Positions 24,423-34,100 of a stretch of DNA of 64,000 bases are shown here, piece after piece. The position numbers and the translations under genes are program-made. Source of the stretch: Methylopila sp. Yamaguchi (GTDB lineage: Bacteria > Pseudomonadota > Alphaproteobacteria > Rhizobiales > Methylopilaceae). Each line of letters opens with the position of its first letter. Position 1 is the stretch's first letter. Location: positions 174,139 through 238,138 of the forward strand of contig NZ_BAUX01000007.1 of assembly GCF_002897035.1 (NCBI RefSeq), given 5' to 3'. The notes under the pieces were generated by a model. The model had not been told where the DNA came from and did not search any database. It saw only the letters and a list, made by a program, of their open reading frames with translations.

Positions 24423-25228
24423 GCGGCCTCAGCGTTCTGACGCTGGCGCGCGGCCGCACGCCCCACCTGCTCAACCTGCTGGAAGGGCTTCGGCGCTCGC
24501 AGCGCCTCCCCCGCGAGCTGATCGTGGTCGACATGAACGACAGCCCGCTCGCCTTGCCGTCCGCACCGTTCCCGATCTCCGTGGCGCGCCTGCCCGGCAG
24601 GAGCCTACCGCTCGCCGCCGCCCGCAACCGCGCGGCGCGGCTGGCGACCGGCGACCGGCTGCTGTTCCTCGACGCCGACTGCATCCCCTCCGCGGGCCTG
24701 ATCGACGCGATCGAGACCGCGCTCGACGAAGCCGACGCGCTGATCTGCCCCGAGGCGCTCTACCTCGGCCCCGACGACGCCCGCGGACCCTGGACGGAGG
24801 ACGCGCTCCGCGCCGCCGGCCGCGCCCATCCGGTGCGCCCCTTTCCCTCGGAGGGCCTGCGGCCGGAGCCGAACCCCGGCCTGTTCTGGTCGCTCGCCTT
24901 CGGCGTGCGCCGCGCGACCTTCGAGGCGCTCGGCGGCTTCGACGAGACCTTCGTCGGCTACGGCGGCGAGGACACCGACTTCGGCCTCACGGCGCAGGCG
25001 GCCGGGACGCCGCTGCTGTTTCTCGGCGGCGCGCCGGTGTTCCACCAGCACCACCCGGTGAGCGACCCGCCGGTCGAGCACCTCGCCGACATCGTGCGCA
25101 ACGCCGAGCTGTTCCACGCGAAGTGGAAGCGCTGGCCGATGGAGGGCTGGCTCGCCGCCTTCGAGGCGATGGGCCTCGTCGCGCGCCAAGGCGACAGGAT
25201 CGTCGCGCGGCCGTCCGCGGCCGGCTGA
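24419..25228 (+). CDS. Glycosyltransferase family 2, last gene of the cluster
   Basis: 269 residues from a GTG overlapping the methyltransferase stop by four bases. GT-A features are LLEGLRRSQRLPRELIVVDM, AAARNRAARLATGDRLLFLDADCIP (in two conserved blocks) and FGGFDETFVGYGGEDTDFG with the galactosyltransferase-like ED pair. FHQHHPVSDPP is another conserved site. No membrane segment. The gene is convergent with a carboxylesterase 21 bases away, which marks the end of the cluster. Confidence 0.87.
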   Translation: MSGLSVLTLARGRTPHLLNLLEGLRRSQRLPRELIVVDMNDSPLALPSAPFPISVARLPGRSLPLAAARNRAARLATGDRLLFLDADCIPSAGLIDAIETALDEADALICPEALYLGPDDARGPWTEDALRAAGRAHPVRPFPSEGLRPEPNPGLFWSLAFGVRRATFEALGGFDETFVGYGGEDTDFGLTAQAAGTPLLFLGGAPVFHQHHPVSDPPVEHLADIVRNAELFHAKWKRWPMEGWLAAFEAMGLVARQGDRIVARPSAAG

Positions 25229-25249
25229 GCCGGCCGGACGGCCCTCCGC

Positions 25250-25897
25250 TCAGGACGCCGCCGCGACCCTCCCTTCGGCGGCGAGGCGCGCGTACCAGCG
25301 CGTCGCCGCCTCGAGGTCCATCCGGGTGAGCCCATGGCTCGCCGGCAGGGTCTCGAGCGTCACCGCCGCGCCCGCCGCGCGCAGCTGCCGCTCCAGCAGG
25401 GCGGCGTGCGCGCGTGTCGCGATGGGGTCGAGCGCGCCCGACAGCATCAGCACGGGCGCCCCGTCGAGCTGCGCGGCGGGCGGCGCCGCCAGCGGCGGCA
25501 TGGCCCGCAGCAGCCCGGCGCCGGCGAGCGTCCCGGGGTGCAGCAGCATCACGGCCGCGGCAATGTTGGCGCCGTTGGAGTAGCCGAGCGCGACCGGAGC
25601 GCCGATCCCATAGGCCTTGCGCGCTTCAGCGACGAAGCGGGCGAGGTCGGCCGCCCGGCGGCGCACGTCGTCCTCGTCGAACACGCCCTCGGCCAACCGG
25701 CGGAAGAACCGGGGGGCGCCGCGCTCCAGCACCTGACCGCGGGGCGACACCAGCGCCGCGCCCGGCGCGATCGCCTCGCCAAGGGGCACGAGATCGGTCT
25801 CGTCGCCGCCGGTGCCGTGCAGCAGCAGCAGCGGAGGAAGCCCGGGCCGCGTCGCGGGCCGGTGGACATGGGCGAACGAGAGGTCCTGCGCGCTCAT
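25250..25897 (-). CDS. Alpha/beta hydrolase, phospholipase/carboxylesterase type
   Basis: 215 residues. LLLHGTGGDETDLVPL gives the oxyanion-hole region; the nucleophile elbow is GYSNGANIA with serine; the acid and base follow in MLSGALDPIATRA and PASHGLTRMD. AAGGAG is seven bases upstream of the ATG. It is read in the same direction as the ring-cleaving dioxygenase at 26007-26936, as in mhq-type quinone-detoxification operons where a hydrolase (MhqD) and a dioxygenase (MhqO) are paired. A 109-base gap with a palindrome separates the two. Confidence 0.85.
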   Translation of the reverse strand: MSAQDLSFAHVHRPATRPGLPPLLLLHGTGGDETDLVPLGEAIAPGAALVSPRGQVLERGAPRFFRRLAEGVFDEDDVRRRAADLARFVAEARKAYGIGAPVALGYSNGANIAAAVMLLHPGTLAGAGLLRAMPPLAAPPAAQLDGAPVLMLSGALDPIATRAHAALLERQLRAAGAAVTLETLPASHGLTRMDLEAATRWYARLAAEGRVAAAS

Positions 25898-25968
25898 GGC
25901 GTCGCTCCTTCGGTTCGAGTGAATACGATCAGTCGGCTTCGAACGGGTCGAGAGGCCAGGTTTTCCGC

Positions 25969-25996
25969 CGTCATGCCCGCCTGCGCGGACATGACG
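25969..25996. repeat. Single REP-like palindrome
   Basis: Arm CGTCATGCCCGC (25969-25980) pairs with GCGGACATGACG (25985-25996), 11 of 12 positions plus one wobble, around a four-base loop. It shares the GTCATxCCC head with the units at 6957, 7021 and 50539. It lies in the gap between the hydrolase and dioxygenase genes. Confidence 0.6.
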
Positions 25997-26006
25997 ACGG
26001 CGGCGC

Positions 26007-26936
26007 TCATGCGAGCGCGGGGAGCCGCTCTTCGATCTTCGACCGCAGCGCCTCGAGGAAGGGCGGCAGTTTAAGCGCCTGGCCGAGCGTCTCCGCCGGC
26101 TCGTCGACCGCGAAGCCCGGCGCGTCGGTGGCGATCTCGAACAGCACCCCGCCCGGCTCGCGGAAGTAGATCGAGCGGAAGTAGTTGCGGTCCTTCTGCT
26201 CGGTCACGCCGAGGCCGTGCTCGTTCACCAGCTTGCGAGCCATCTCGGCCTGCGCGACGTCGTCCGCCGCCCGGAAGGCGACATGGTGGACGCCGCCGCG
26301 ACCGGGGCGGCCGGGCAGGAAGTCGCCCGCCGCGTGCAGGTCGACGAAGCGGCCGTAGCCCTCGCCGCCGGCGTCGAAGCGGGTGACGCTGCCTTCGCGT
26401 CCGACTTCCGTCTGGCCGAACACATTGGTGAGGATCGCGGCCGTGGGCGCGGCGTCCCGAAGCAGCAGCGTCACGCCGTGGAAGCCGCGGATGGCGTGCT
26501 CGGCCGGAATCTTCGCCGCGCCCCAGCCCGGCTCGTTCTCGGCGCCTTCGACGCCGATGAGCGCGAGCGAAAGACCGTCGTGGTCCTTGAACGCGAGGGT
26601 GGTTTCGCCGAAGCGGACCACAGGCGCCTCATGGGAGACGGCGGCTTCCACGAAGCGCTGGGCCCAGAAGCCGATCGAGGACCGCGGCACGCGGAAGGCG
26701 GTTTGCGAGGTCTCGCCCACGCCCACCCGGCCGACGGCCGCGTGGTCCCAGGGGAAGAAGGTGAGGATCGAGCCCGGACGACCTGCGTCGTCGCCGTAAT
26801 AGAGATGATAGGTGCCGGGATCGTCGAAGTTGACGGTCTTCTTGACGAGGCGAAGGCCGAGGACGTCCGTGTAGAACCGGACGTTGCGGGCGGCTGGACC
26901 GCTGACGGCGGTCACATGGTGCAGGGCGGAGGTCAT
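26007..26936 (-). CDS. Ring-cleaving dioxygenase, glyoxalase superfamily (MhqO-like)
   Basis: 309 residues with two vicinal-oxygen-chelate halves. The N-terminal piece is HHVTAVSGPAARNVRFYTDV with a metal histidine, then LRLVKKTVNFDDP and YHLYYGDDAGRPG. The second half has FHGVTLLLRDA and GGVHHVAFRAADD, and the late glutamate lies in FREPGGVLFEIATD. Such enzymes open hydroquinone or catechol rings with oxygen, as MhqO and MhqA do. The divergent LysR gene at 27041 is the likely regulator. Confidence 0.87.
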   Translation of the reverse strand: MTSALHHVTAVSGPAARNVRFYTDVLGLRLVKKTVNFDDPGTYHLYYGDDAGRPGSILTFFPWDHAAVGRVGVGETSQTAFRVPRSSIGFWAQRFVEAAVSHEAPVVRFGETTLAFKDHDGLSLALIGVEGAENEPGWGAAKIPAEHAIRGFHGVTLLLRDAAPTAAILTNVFGQTEVGREGSVTRFDAGGEGYGRFVDLHAAGDFLPGRPGRGGVHHVAFRAADDVAQAEMARKLVNEHGLGVTEQKDRNYFRSIYFREPGGVLFEIATDAPGFAVDEPAETLGQALKLPPFLEALRSKIEERLPALA

Positions 26937-26995
26937 CGGGTGAGCCTTTCGGGTCCGGCGGTTTGCGTTGGAACGAAAGTACGCACTCCTGTTAG

Positions 26996-27030
26996 GATCG
27001 AAATAGAAACGATCGAAACAGACTGTTTCC
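26996..27030. promoter_or_regulatory. Putative LysR operator with repeated half-sites
   Basis: GATCGAAATAG (26996-27006) and GATCGAAACAG (27011-27021) are direct repeats 15 bases apart; the second forms the palindrome GAAACAGACTGTTTC (27015-27029). The site ends about ten bases before the LysR start and about 60 bases upstream of the dioxygenase. Placement suits autoregulation plus control of the divergent genes. Confidence 0.5.
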
Positions 27031-27040
27031 AGGATCGACC

Positions 27041-27964
27041 ATGACGACTCTGCCGGATTTCGAAGCCTGGGCGATCTTCGCCCGCGTCGCGGCCCGCGGC
27101 TCCTTCGCCCGCGCCGCCGAGGAACTGGCGCTCTCCAAGGCCACGGTGTCGAAGGCCGTGGCGCGGCTCGAGGCGCGGCTCGCCACGCCCCTGCTCCACC
27201 GCACCACCCGCCGGCTGTCGCTGACGGAGGCCGGACGCGCCGCCGCCGATAGCGCCGAGCGCATCCTGAAGGCGGGCGAGGCCGCGGAGGCGGAGGCGGT
27301 CGCCGGCTCCGCCACGCCCCGCGGGCGGGTGCGGCTCGCGGTTCCGATGTCGTTCGGGATCGCCCATGTCGCGCCGGTGCTGCCGGCGTTCCTGGAGGCG
27401 CACCCGCAGGTCTCCGTCGACCTCCACCTCGCCGACGCCCAGGTTGACCTGATCGGCGACGGCTTCGACGTGGCGCTGCGCATCGCCGCGCTGGCGGATT
27501 CGCGGCTCAGGGCTCGGCGGCTCTGCGAGGTGCGACGGCTCGTGGTGGGCGCGCCGGCCTACTTCGCGCGCGCGGGGCGCCCGGAGCATCCGCGCGACCT
27601 CGAGGCCCACGCCTGCCTCGGCTACGCCTACCTGCCGGGGTGGGACCGCTGGCGGTTCGTCGACGCTTCCGGCGCGGAGGAGGCCGTGAACGTCTCCGGC
27701 CCCCTGCGCGCGAACAACGCCGACGCCCTGACCGCGAGCCTGCGCGCGGGCCTCGGCCTCGCGGTGCAGCCGGAGTTCATCGTCTACGACGACCTGGCGT
27801 CCGGCCGGCTGGAGGCCGCGCTGCCCGGCTGGTCGCCGCCCTCGATCGCTCTCCACGTGGTGACGCCGCCGGGCGCGTTCCGGCCGGCGCGGGTGACCGC
27901 GCTGATCGATTTTCTCGGCCGCCGGCTGACGGCCGCGCCCTGGGCGCAGGCGGCGCCCGCGTGA
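27041..27964 (+). CDS. LysR-family transcriptional regulator
   Basis: 307 residues. The winged helix-turn-helix is at the N-terminus (FARVAARGSFARAAEELALSKATVSKAVARLEARL, read as several motifs), followed by RTTRRLSLTEAG and an effector domain with RVRLAVPMSFG and DVALRIAALADSRLRARRL. It is of the AaeR/DsdC-like group that controls neighbouring detoxification genes. It is divergent from the dioxygenase gene, with only 104 bases between. Confidence 0.88.
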   Translation: MTTLPDFEAWAIFARVAARGSFARAAEELALSKATVSKAVARLEARLATPLLHRTTRRLSLTEAGRAAADSAERILKAGEAAEAEAVAGSATPRGRVRLAVPMSFGIAHVAPVLPAFLEAHPQVSVDLHLADAQVDLIGDGFDVALRIAALADSRLRARRLCEVRRLVVGAPAYFARAGRPEHPRDLEAHACLGYAYLPGWDRWRFVDASGAEEAVNVSGPLRANNADALTASLRAGLGLAVQPEFIVYDDLASGRLEAALPGWSPPSIALHVVTPPGAFRPARVTALIDFLGRRLTAAPWAQAAPA

Positions 27965-28127
27965 CGAGGGCTGAACGCGGCAAAGCGCGCCTGCGCCGCC
28001 TCGGCATATGTGCTCTGGCGGCATAAATCCTATTATCTTGTGACCGCTATCGCGGCCCGCCGTCGGCGTCCATCTACGTCGCGCAGACACCGCGCCTTGT
28101 CGCGCTCCCTTCAAGAAAGACGACGCC

Positions 28128-28907
28128 ATGGACCTTCAGCTCTCGGGCAAGACCGCTCTCGTCACCGGCGGCACCGCCGGCATCGGCCTCGCCATCGCGA
28201 AGCGTCTCGCCCAGGAAGGCGCGGCTGTCGTGATCCCCGGCCGGTCGGGCGCGAAGGTGGACGCAGCCGTCGCAGAGATCGGACGCGCGGCGCGGGGCGT
28301 CGAGGCCGACGTCGCGACCGCGAAGGGCGCGGAGGCGCTCCATGCCGCCGTTCCGGAAGTCGACATCCTCGTCAACACTCTCGGGATCTACGAGAGCAAG
28401 GAGTTCGCCGCGATCACCGACGACGACTGGCGTCGGTTTTTCGAGGTGAACGTGCTGAGCGGCGCACGGCTGTCGCGCCTCTACTTCCCCGGCATGCTCG
28501 CGCGGGACTGGGGCCGCGTGATCTTCGTGGCGAGCGAGTCGGCCGTCATGGTTCCCCCGGACATGATTCACTACGGCATGACCAAGACGGCGCAGCTTGC
28601 GATCTCTCGGGGCCTCGCCGGGCTCACCAAGGGCTCGAAGGTCACGGTGAACAGCGTGATGCCCGGACCCACCCGCTCCGAAGGGATCGTCGACTTCCTC
28701 AAGAGCGTCGCCTCCGATCCCGACAGCTCGGCCGAGGAGATCGAGAAGGAGTTCTTCGAGAAGGCCCGGCCTAGCTCGCTGATCCAGCGGATGATCGAGG
28801 CCGACGAGATCGCGACGCTCGTCGCTTATCTGGCGAGTCCGCTGTCGTCCGCCACCAATGGCGCGGCGCTGCGCGTCGACGGCGGCCTGACGCCCACCGT
28901 GGTGTAA
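28128..28907 (+). CDS. Short-chain dehydrogenase/reductase
   Basis: 259 residues. Glycine motif LVTGGTAGIGLAIAKRL, LVNTLGIYESKEF in the NAG position, the catalytic serine within FVASESAVMVPP, and Tyr-Lys in HYGMTKTAQL. The C-terminus has SATNGAALRVDGG. A long insertion with a Glu/Asp-rich stretch (SAEEIEKEFFEKARP) is typical of one SDR subgroup. Gap 27965-28127 upstream holds no gene. It is convergent with the CDF exporter. The substrate is not known. Confidence 0.87.
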   Translation: MDLQLSGKTALVTGGTAGIGLAIAKRLAQEGAAVVIPGRSGAKVDAAVAEIGRAARGVEADVATAKGAEALHAAVPEVDILVNTLGIYESKEFAAITDDDWRRFFEVNVLSGARLSRLYFPGMLARDWGRVIFVASESAVMVPPDMIHYGMTKTAQLAISRGLAGLTKGSKVTVNSVMPGPTRSEGIVDFLKSVASDPDSSAEEIEKEFFEKARPSSLIQRMIEADEIATLVAYLASPLSSATNGAALRVDGGLTPTVV

Positions 28908-28941
28908 CGCCGACGGGCGCGCTTGGCGGCCCGCCCAAACC

Positions 28942-29934
28942 TCACACCGCATGCTCCGGCGCGAAGGCGCAGCGGCCCTGTTCGAGCTCGATCTGGATCG
29001 TCGGATGGGCGATCTGGAAGCGCTCGCGCAGTTCGGCGGCGATCGCGCGCATCGGCGCGTCGCCGGGGTGGCCGCCGGGCATGACGAGGTGGGCCGTCAG
29101 CGCCGTCTCGGTGGTGCTCATGGCCCAGATGTGGAGGTCGTGCACCTCGACGACGCCCGGCCGGGCGGCGAGGAAGACGCGCACCTGTTCCGGGTCGACG
29201 TTCGGGGGCGCGGCGTCGAGCGACATGGCGACGCTGTCGCGCAGCAGGCCCCAGGTCCCGATCAGGATCACCACGGCGACGCCGAGGCTGACCGTGGGGT
29301 CGATCCACTCCCAGCCGGTCGCCAGCACCGCGAGGCCTGCCACGATGACGGCCGCGGAGACCGCGGCGTCGGCCACCATGTGGAGGTAGGCGCCCTTGAT
29401 GTTGATGTCGCCCTTGCGGCCCGACAGGAACAGCAGCGCCGTGCCGCCGTTCACGGCCACGCCGATCGCGGCGACGATCGTCACGGTGAGGCCCGCGACC
29501 GGCCGGGGCTCGGCGAAGCGCTCGACCGCCTCCCACACGATGAAGCCGACCGCGAACAGCAGGAACAGCGCGTTGAACAGCGCGGCGAGGATCGAGCTCG
29601 CCCGGAGGCCGTAGCTGAAGCGCGCGGACGGCGGCCTCTGCGACAGCACGGACGCGATCCAGGCGACGATCAGCCCCGCGACGTCGAACAGGTTGTGCGC
29701 CGCGTCCGCGACCAGCGCGAGCGAGCCGCTGGCGTAGCCGTAGAACGCCTCCACCGCCACGAAGGCCGTGTTGAGCCCGATCCCGAGCGCGAAGGCGCGG
29801 CCGAAGGAGGCCGGAGCGTGGGTGTGGCCGCCGGGACCATGGGCGTGGCCGGGGTGGGAGCCGGACCGGCCCTCGCGACCGCCGTCATGAGACGCGTGGT
29901 CGTGGGCATGGTCGTGCGAGTGGGGGTCGGTCAT
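28942..29934 (-). CDS. Cation diffusion facilitator (Zn/Co/Cd exporter)
   Basis: 330 residues from the ATG at 29934; the frame stays open for a further 1.8 kb antisense to other genes, which is a GC artefact. The N-terminus is a histidine-rich metal-binding tail (HSHDHAHDHASHDGG). Six membrane segments follow, with the metal-site motifs LALVADAAHNLFDV in helix 2 and AYLHMVADAAVSAAVI in helix 5 (each HxxxD or DxxxD type). The C-terminal cytoplasmic domain has VHDLHIWAMSTTETALTAHL. It should export zinc or cobalt with proton exchange. No regulator is adjacent; it is divergent from the lyase gene. Confidence 0.9.
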   Translation of the reverse strand: MTDPHSHDHAHDHASHDGGREGRSGSHPGHAHGPGGHTHAPASFGRAFALGIGLNTAFVAVEAFYGYASGSLALVADAAHNLFDVAGLIVAWIASVLSQRPPSARFSYGLRASSILAALFNALFLLFAVGFIVWEAVERFAEPRPVAGLTVTIVAAIGVAVNGGTALLFLSGRKGDINIKGAYLHMVADAAVSAAVIVAGLAVLATGWEWIDPTVSLGVAVVILIGTWGLLRDSVAMSLDAAPPNVDPEQVRVFLAARPGVVEVHDLHIWAMSTTETALTAHLVMPGGHPGDAPMRAIAAELRERFQIAHPTIQIELEQGRCAFAPEHAV

Positions 29935-30150
29935 GGCTATGGGCCCTGCGGCGCCCGGACGCCGGCGCGATGTCAGCCCCTCGCTTAGCGCCTGACGCCG
30001 ACGTAACGCTAGAACGGCCGATGTCGGGCCGGGTCGCCGAACGCGGCGGCGCTCCGGCGTCGGAGCATGACATGGAGCGCCGCGGCTTCCCGCCCCGCCC
30101 TGTCCGGGGTATCTCCCACCCTCCGCACGCATCCGCAGACAGGGTCCCCC

Positions 30151-31080
30151 ATGCGCCTCACGTCTTCCGCCGCCGGCCTCTTCCCGATCGCGCCGACGCC
30201 CTTCACGGCCGACGGAGCGATCGACCACGGCTCGGTGGAGACGCTGATCGCGGGCTATCTCGCGGCAGGGGCGACCGGCGTCACGGTGCTCGGCATCATG
30301 GGCGAAGCGCCGAAGCTGGAGCCCGACGAGGCGCTCGACCTCACCAGCCGGTTCATCGACGGGATGCCGGGCCTGCCTGTGATCGTCGGGGTGTCGGCCC
30401 CCGGCTTCGCCGCCATGCGCTCGCTCGCCCGCGCCGTGATGCACCGCGGCGCGGCCGGCGTGATGATCGCGCCGCCGCCGTCGCTCCGCACCGACGACCA
30501 GATCGTCGGCTACTACGCCCAGGCCGTGGAGGCGGTCGGCGCGGACGTCCCCTTCGTCATCCAGGACTATCCCCTGACCCTGACGGTGCAGATGACCCCG
30601 AAGGTCATCCGCCGCATCGTCGAGGACAATCCCTCCTGCGTGATGCTGAAGCACGAGGACTGGCCGGGCCTGGAGAAGATCTCGATCCTGCGCGGCTTCC
30701 AGGCCGAGGGCTCGATGCGGCCGATCTCGATCCTGACCGGCAACGGCGGCCTGTTCCTCGACTTCGAGATGGAGCGCGGCGCCGACGGCGCGATGACCGG
30801 CTACGCCTTCCCCGAGATGCTGGCCGATGTCGCGCGCCTGCAGGCGGAGGGCCATCGCGACCAGGCCCACGACCTGTTCGACGCCCACCTGCCGCTGTTG
30901 CGCTACGAGCAGCAGCAGGGCGTGGGTCTGGCCGTGCGGAAGTACGTGATGATGCGGCGCGGCTTCATCGCCTCCGACGCCCAGCGCAAGCCGGGCGCGG
31001 CGCTCTCGGCCGCGGCGAAGGCGGAGGTGGACTACCTGCTCGCCCGCCTCGCCGCGAAGGACCCGCGCGCCGCGGTCTAA
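30151..31080 (+). CDS. Dihydrodipicolinate synthase/N-acetylneuraminate lyase family aldolase
   Basis: 309 residues from the ATG at 30151; an upstream in-frame ATG at 30067 is less likely. The TIM-barrel family is shown by IAPTPFTADGAIDH, GATGVTVLGIMGEAPKLEPDE, the tyrosine in QDYPLTL and the Schiff-base lysine in VMLKHEDWPG. The GxxGE variant (GIMGEA) and LKHEDW differ from true DapA, so a 2-keto acid lyase or dehydratase is more likely. The next gene is putA after 73 bases, which allows a link to proline or hydroxyproline breakdown, since one hydroxyproline enzyme belongs to this family. Confidence 0.8.
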   Translation: MRLTSSAAGLFPIAPTPFTADGAIDHGSVETLIAGYLAAGATGVTVLGIMGEAPKLEPDEALDLTSRFIDGMPGLPVIVGVSAPGFAAMRSLARAVMHRGAAGVMIAPPPSLRTDDQIVGYYAQAVEAVGADVPFVIQDYPLTLTVQMTPKVIRRIVEDNPSCVMLKHEDWPGLEKISILRGFQAEGSMRPISILTGNGGLFLDFEMERGADGAMTGYAFPEMLADVARLQAEGHRDQAHDLFDAHLPLLRYEQQQGVGLAVRKYVMMRRGFIASDAQRKPGAALSAAAKAEVDYLLARLAAKDPRAAV

Positions 31081-31153
31081 GCCCCCGCCGCTGGACCCGG
31101 CGCCGCGGCGGCCTACCATGACGGGGGGACGATCCCCTCCGCCGGAGGCCGCC

Positions 31154-34100
31154 ATGGCCGGGACCATCACGACCGAGACGCCGGCTCCCGCGGAAGGCGA
31201 CGCGCGCCCCGTCGCGGCGTTCGCCTCAGGACCGTGGCCGTTAACCCCGCTGCGCGCCGCGGTTAACCGCAACGTTCGCCTTCCAGAAACCCAATGTTTA
31301 CCTCCGTTGCTCGCCGCGGCCGCGCTGCCCGCGCCGCAGGCGGCCGCGGCGCAGCGGCTCGCGCGGACGCTGGTGGAGGCGCTGCGGGCCAAGGGGCCCG
31401 GCGGCGGCGTGGCCGGTCTCGTGCAGGAGTACGACCTGTCGAGCCCCGAAGGCGTCGCCCTGATGTGCCTCGCCGAGGCGCTGCTGCGCATTCCCGACGC
31501 CGCCACCCGGGACGCGCTGATCCGCGACAAGATCGCGCCGGGCGACTGGCGCGCCCACCTCGGCCACAGCCCCTCGCTGTTCGTGAACGCGGCGACCTGG
31601 GGGCTGGTCGTCACCGGCCGGCTCGCAGCGCCTTCGACCGAGGAGGGTCTGGGCTCCGCGCTGACGCGGCTCGTCGCGCGCGGCGGCGAACCCCCGATCC
31701 GCAGGGGCGTCGACCTCGCCATGCGGATGATGGGGGAGCGCTACGTCACCGGCGAGACCATCGAGCGGGCGCTCGCCAACAGCCGCCGCATGGAGGCCCA
31801 TGGCTTCCGCTACTCCTTCGACATGCTGGGCGAGGCGGCGATGACGGCGGCGGACGCCGACCGCTACTTCGCCGACTATCGCGAAGCGATCGACGCGATC
31901 GGCGCCGCTTCCGGGGGGCGCGGCGTCTACGACGGTCCCGGCGTGTCCATCAAGCTGTCCGCACTGCACCCGCGCTACGCCCGCAGCCAGCGCGACCGCG
32001 CGCTCTCGGAACTTCTCCCGCGCGTTCAAGAGCTTGCAGCCCGGGCCCGCGGCTTCGACGTCGGCCTCAACATCGACGCGGAGGAGGCGGATCGGCTCGA
32101 CCTCTCGCTCGACGTGCTGGAGAGGCTTGCGGCTGATCCTGCGCTTCAGGGCTGGGACGGCCTCGGCTTCGTCGTCCAGGCCTATCAGAAGCGCGCGCCG
32201 TTCGTGCTCGACCTCGTCATCGATCTCGCCCGCCGCTCAGGGCGGCGTTTGATGGTGCGGCTGGTGAAGGGCGCCTACTGGGACAGCGAGATCAAGCGTG
32301 CGCAGGTCGACGGCCTCGACGACTTTCCCGTCTTCACCCGCAAGGTCCACACCGACGTCTCCTACCTCGCCTGCGCCGCCAAACTGCTCGCGGCGCGGGA
32401 CGCCGTGTTCCCCCAGTTCGCCACCCACAACGCCCAGACGCTCGCCGCCATCCACGCCATGGCCGGGCCGGAGTTCCGCGTCGGCGACTACGAGTTCCAG
32501 TGCCTGCACGGCATGGGCGAGCCGCTCTACGAGGAGGTAGTGGGTCCCGACAAGCTCGGCCGCCCCTGCCGGATCTACGCCCCCGTCGGCGCCCACGAGA
32601 CGCTGCTCGCCTATCTCGTCCGCCGTCTCCTGGAGAACGGCGCGAACTCCTCCTTCGTCCACCGCGTGGCCGATCCGGAGACGCCGGTCGACGCGCTGAT
32701 CGCCGATCCGGTCGCGGAGGCGCGGCGCATCTCGCCCCTCGGCGCGCCGCATCCCGCCATTCGCCCGCCGCGCCAGCTCTTTCCCGACCGCCTGAGCAGC
32801 GCGGGTCTCGATCTGGCGGACGAACGGGTCCTGGCCGAGCTTTCGGCCGCTCTCAGCGCCGACGCCGAACGCCGCTGGCGCGCGGCCCCGCTCCTCGCGA
32901 GCGGAGAGGCCGAGGGGATCGGAGCGCCGGTGACCAACCCCGCCGACCGGCGCGACATTGTCGGCCATGTGGTCGAGGCTGACGCGTACGCGGTCGAACG
33001 AGCGCTCGTGGAAGCGGAACGCGCCGCCGCCGCATGGGCCCGGACTTCGGGCTCCGGGCGCGCCGCGCGTCTCGTCCGCGCGGCGGAGCTGTTGGAGAGT
33101 CGGCGGGACGCGCTGATGGGGCTGCTGATTCGCGAGGCCGGGAAGACCGCGGCCAATGCAGTCTCGGAGATCCGAGAGGCGGCGGATTTCCTGCGTTACT
33201 ACGGCGGGCAGGCGCGGGCGTTCGATCCGGCGACCCATGTTCCTTGCGGCCCTGTCGCCTGCATCAGCCCGTGGAACTTTCCTCTCGCGATCTTCCTCGG
33301 GCAAGTCGCGGCGGCGCTCGCCGCGGGCAATGTCGTCCTGGCGAAGCCGGCCGAAGAGACCCCGCTGGTGGCCGCCGAGGCCGTTCGCATCCTGCGCGAG
33401 GCCGGCGTTCCCGCCGCCGCGGTCCAGCTGCTGCCGGGACGGGGCGAGGTCGGCGCGGCGCTCGTCGGCGATCCGCGCGTGCGCGGCGTGCTATTCACCG
33501 GCTCGACTGCGGTCGCGACATCGATCGCCAGGACGCTGGCCGAGCGGCTCAACCCCGAGGGAGCGCCGGTCCCGTTGGTCGCGGAGACCGGCGGCCAGAA
33601 CGCGCTGGTCGCGGATTCCTCAGCTTTGCTCGAGCAGCTCACCGCCGACGTGCTCGCCTCCGCCTTCGACAGCGCAGGCCAGCGCTGTTCGGCGGCGCGC
33701 CTGCTGTGCCTGCAGGAGGACATCGCCGACCGCGCGCTCGCCATGCTGAAGGGCGCCATGGCGGAGCTGCGGGTCGGTCCGCCCGACCGGCTCGCGACCG
33801 ACGTCGGGCCGGTGATCTCGGCGGAGGCGCGGGAGCGGATCGAGGCCCATGTGTCGGAGATGCGCGCGGCGGGGCGGCCGGTCCACCGGCTTGAGCTGCC
33901 GCACGCCTGCGCCAGAGGCGACTTCGTCGCGCCGACGCTGATCGAACTCGATGACGTCGGAGCGTTGACGGAGGAGGTGTTCGGCCCCGTGCTGCACGTC
34001 GTCCGCTTCGCGCCGGGCGGTCTCGCGCAGACAATTGAGGCGGTGAACGCCACCGGCTACGCGCTCACCTTCGGCGTCCACACGCGGATCGACGAACGGG

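Noticed and set aside
18972..25228. Nodulation (Nod factor) locus
   Set aside because: A NodS-like methyltransferase and a deacetylase are present but no nodA, nodB, nodC or nod-box was seen.
18972..25228. Mycothiol or bacillithiol pathway
   Set aside because: A glycosyltransferase with a PIG-L deacetylase fits the pattern, but no cysteine ligase (MshC/BshC) is present, and there are several extra glycosyltransferases.
29935..31722. N-terminal extension of the CDF exporter (long frame to 31722)
   Set aside because: It is antisense to the DHDPS-family gene and the start of putA; the exporter begins naturally at 29934 with its His-rich tail.
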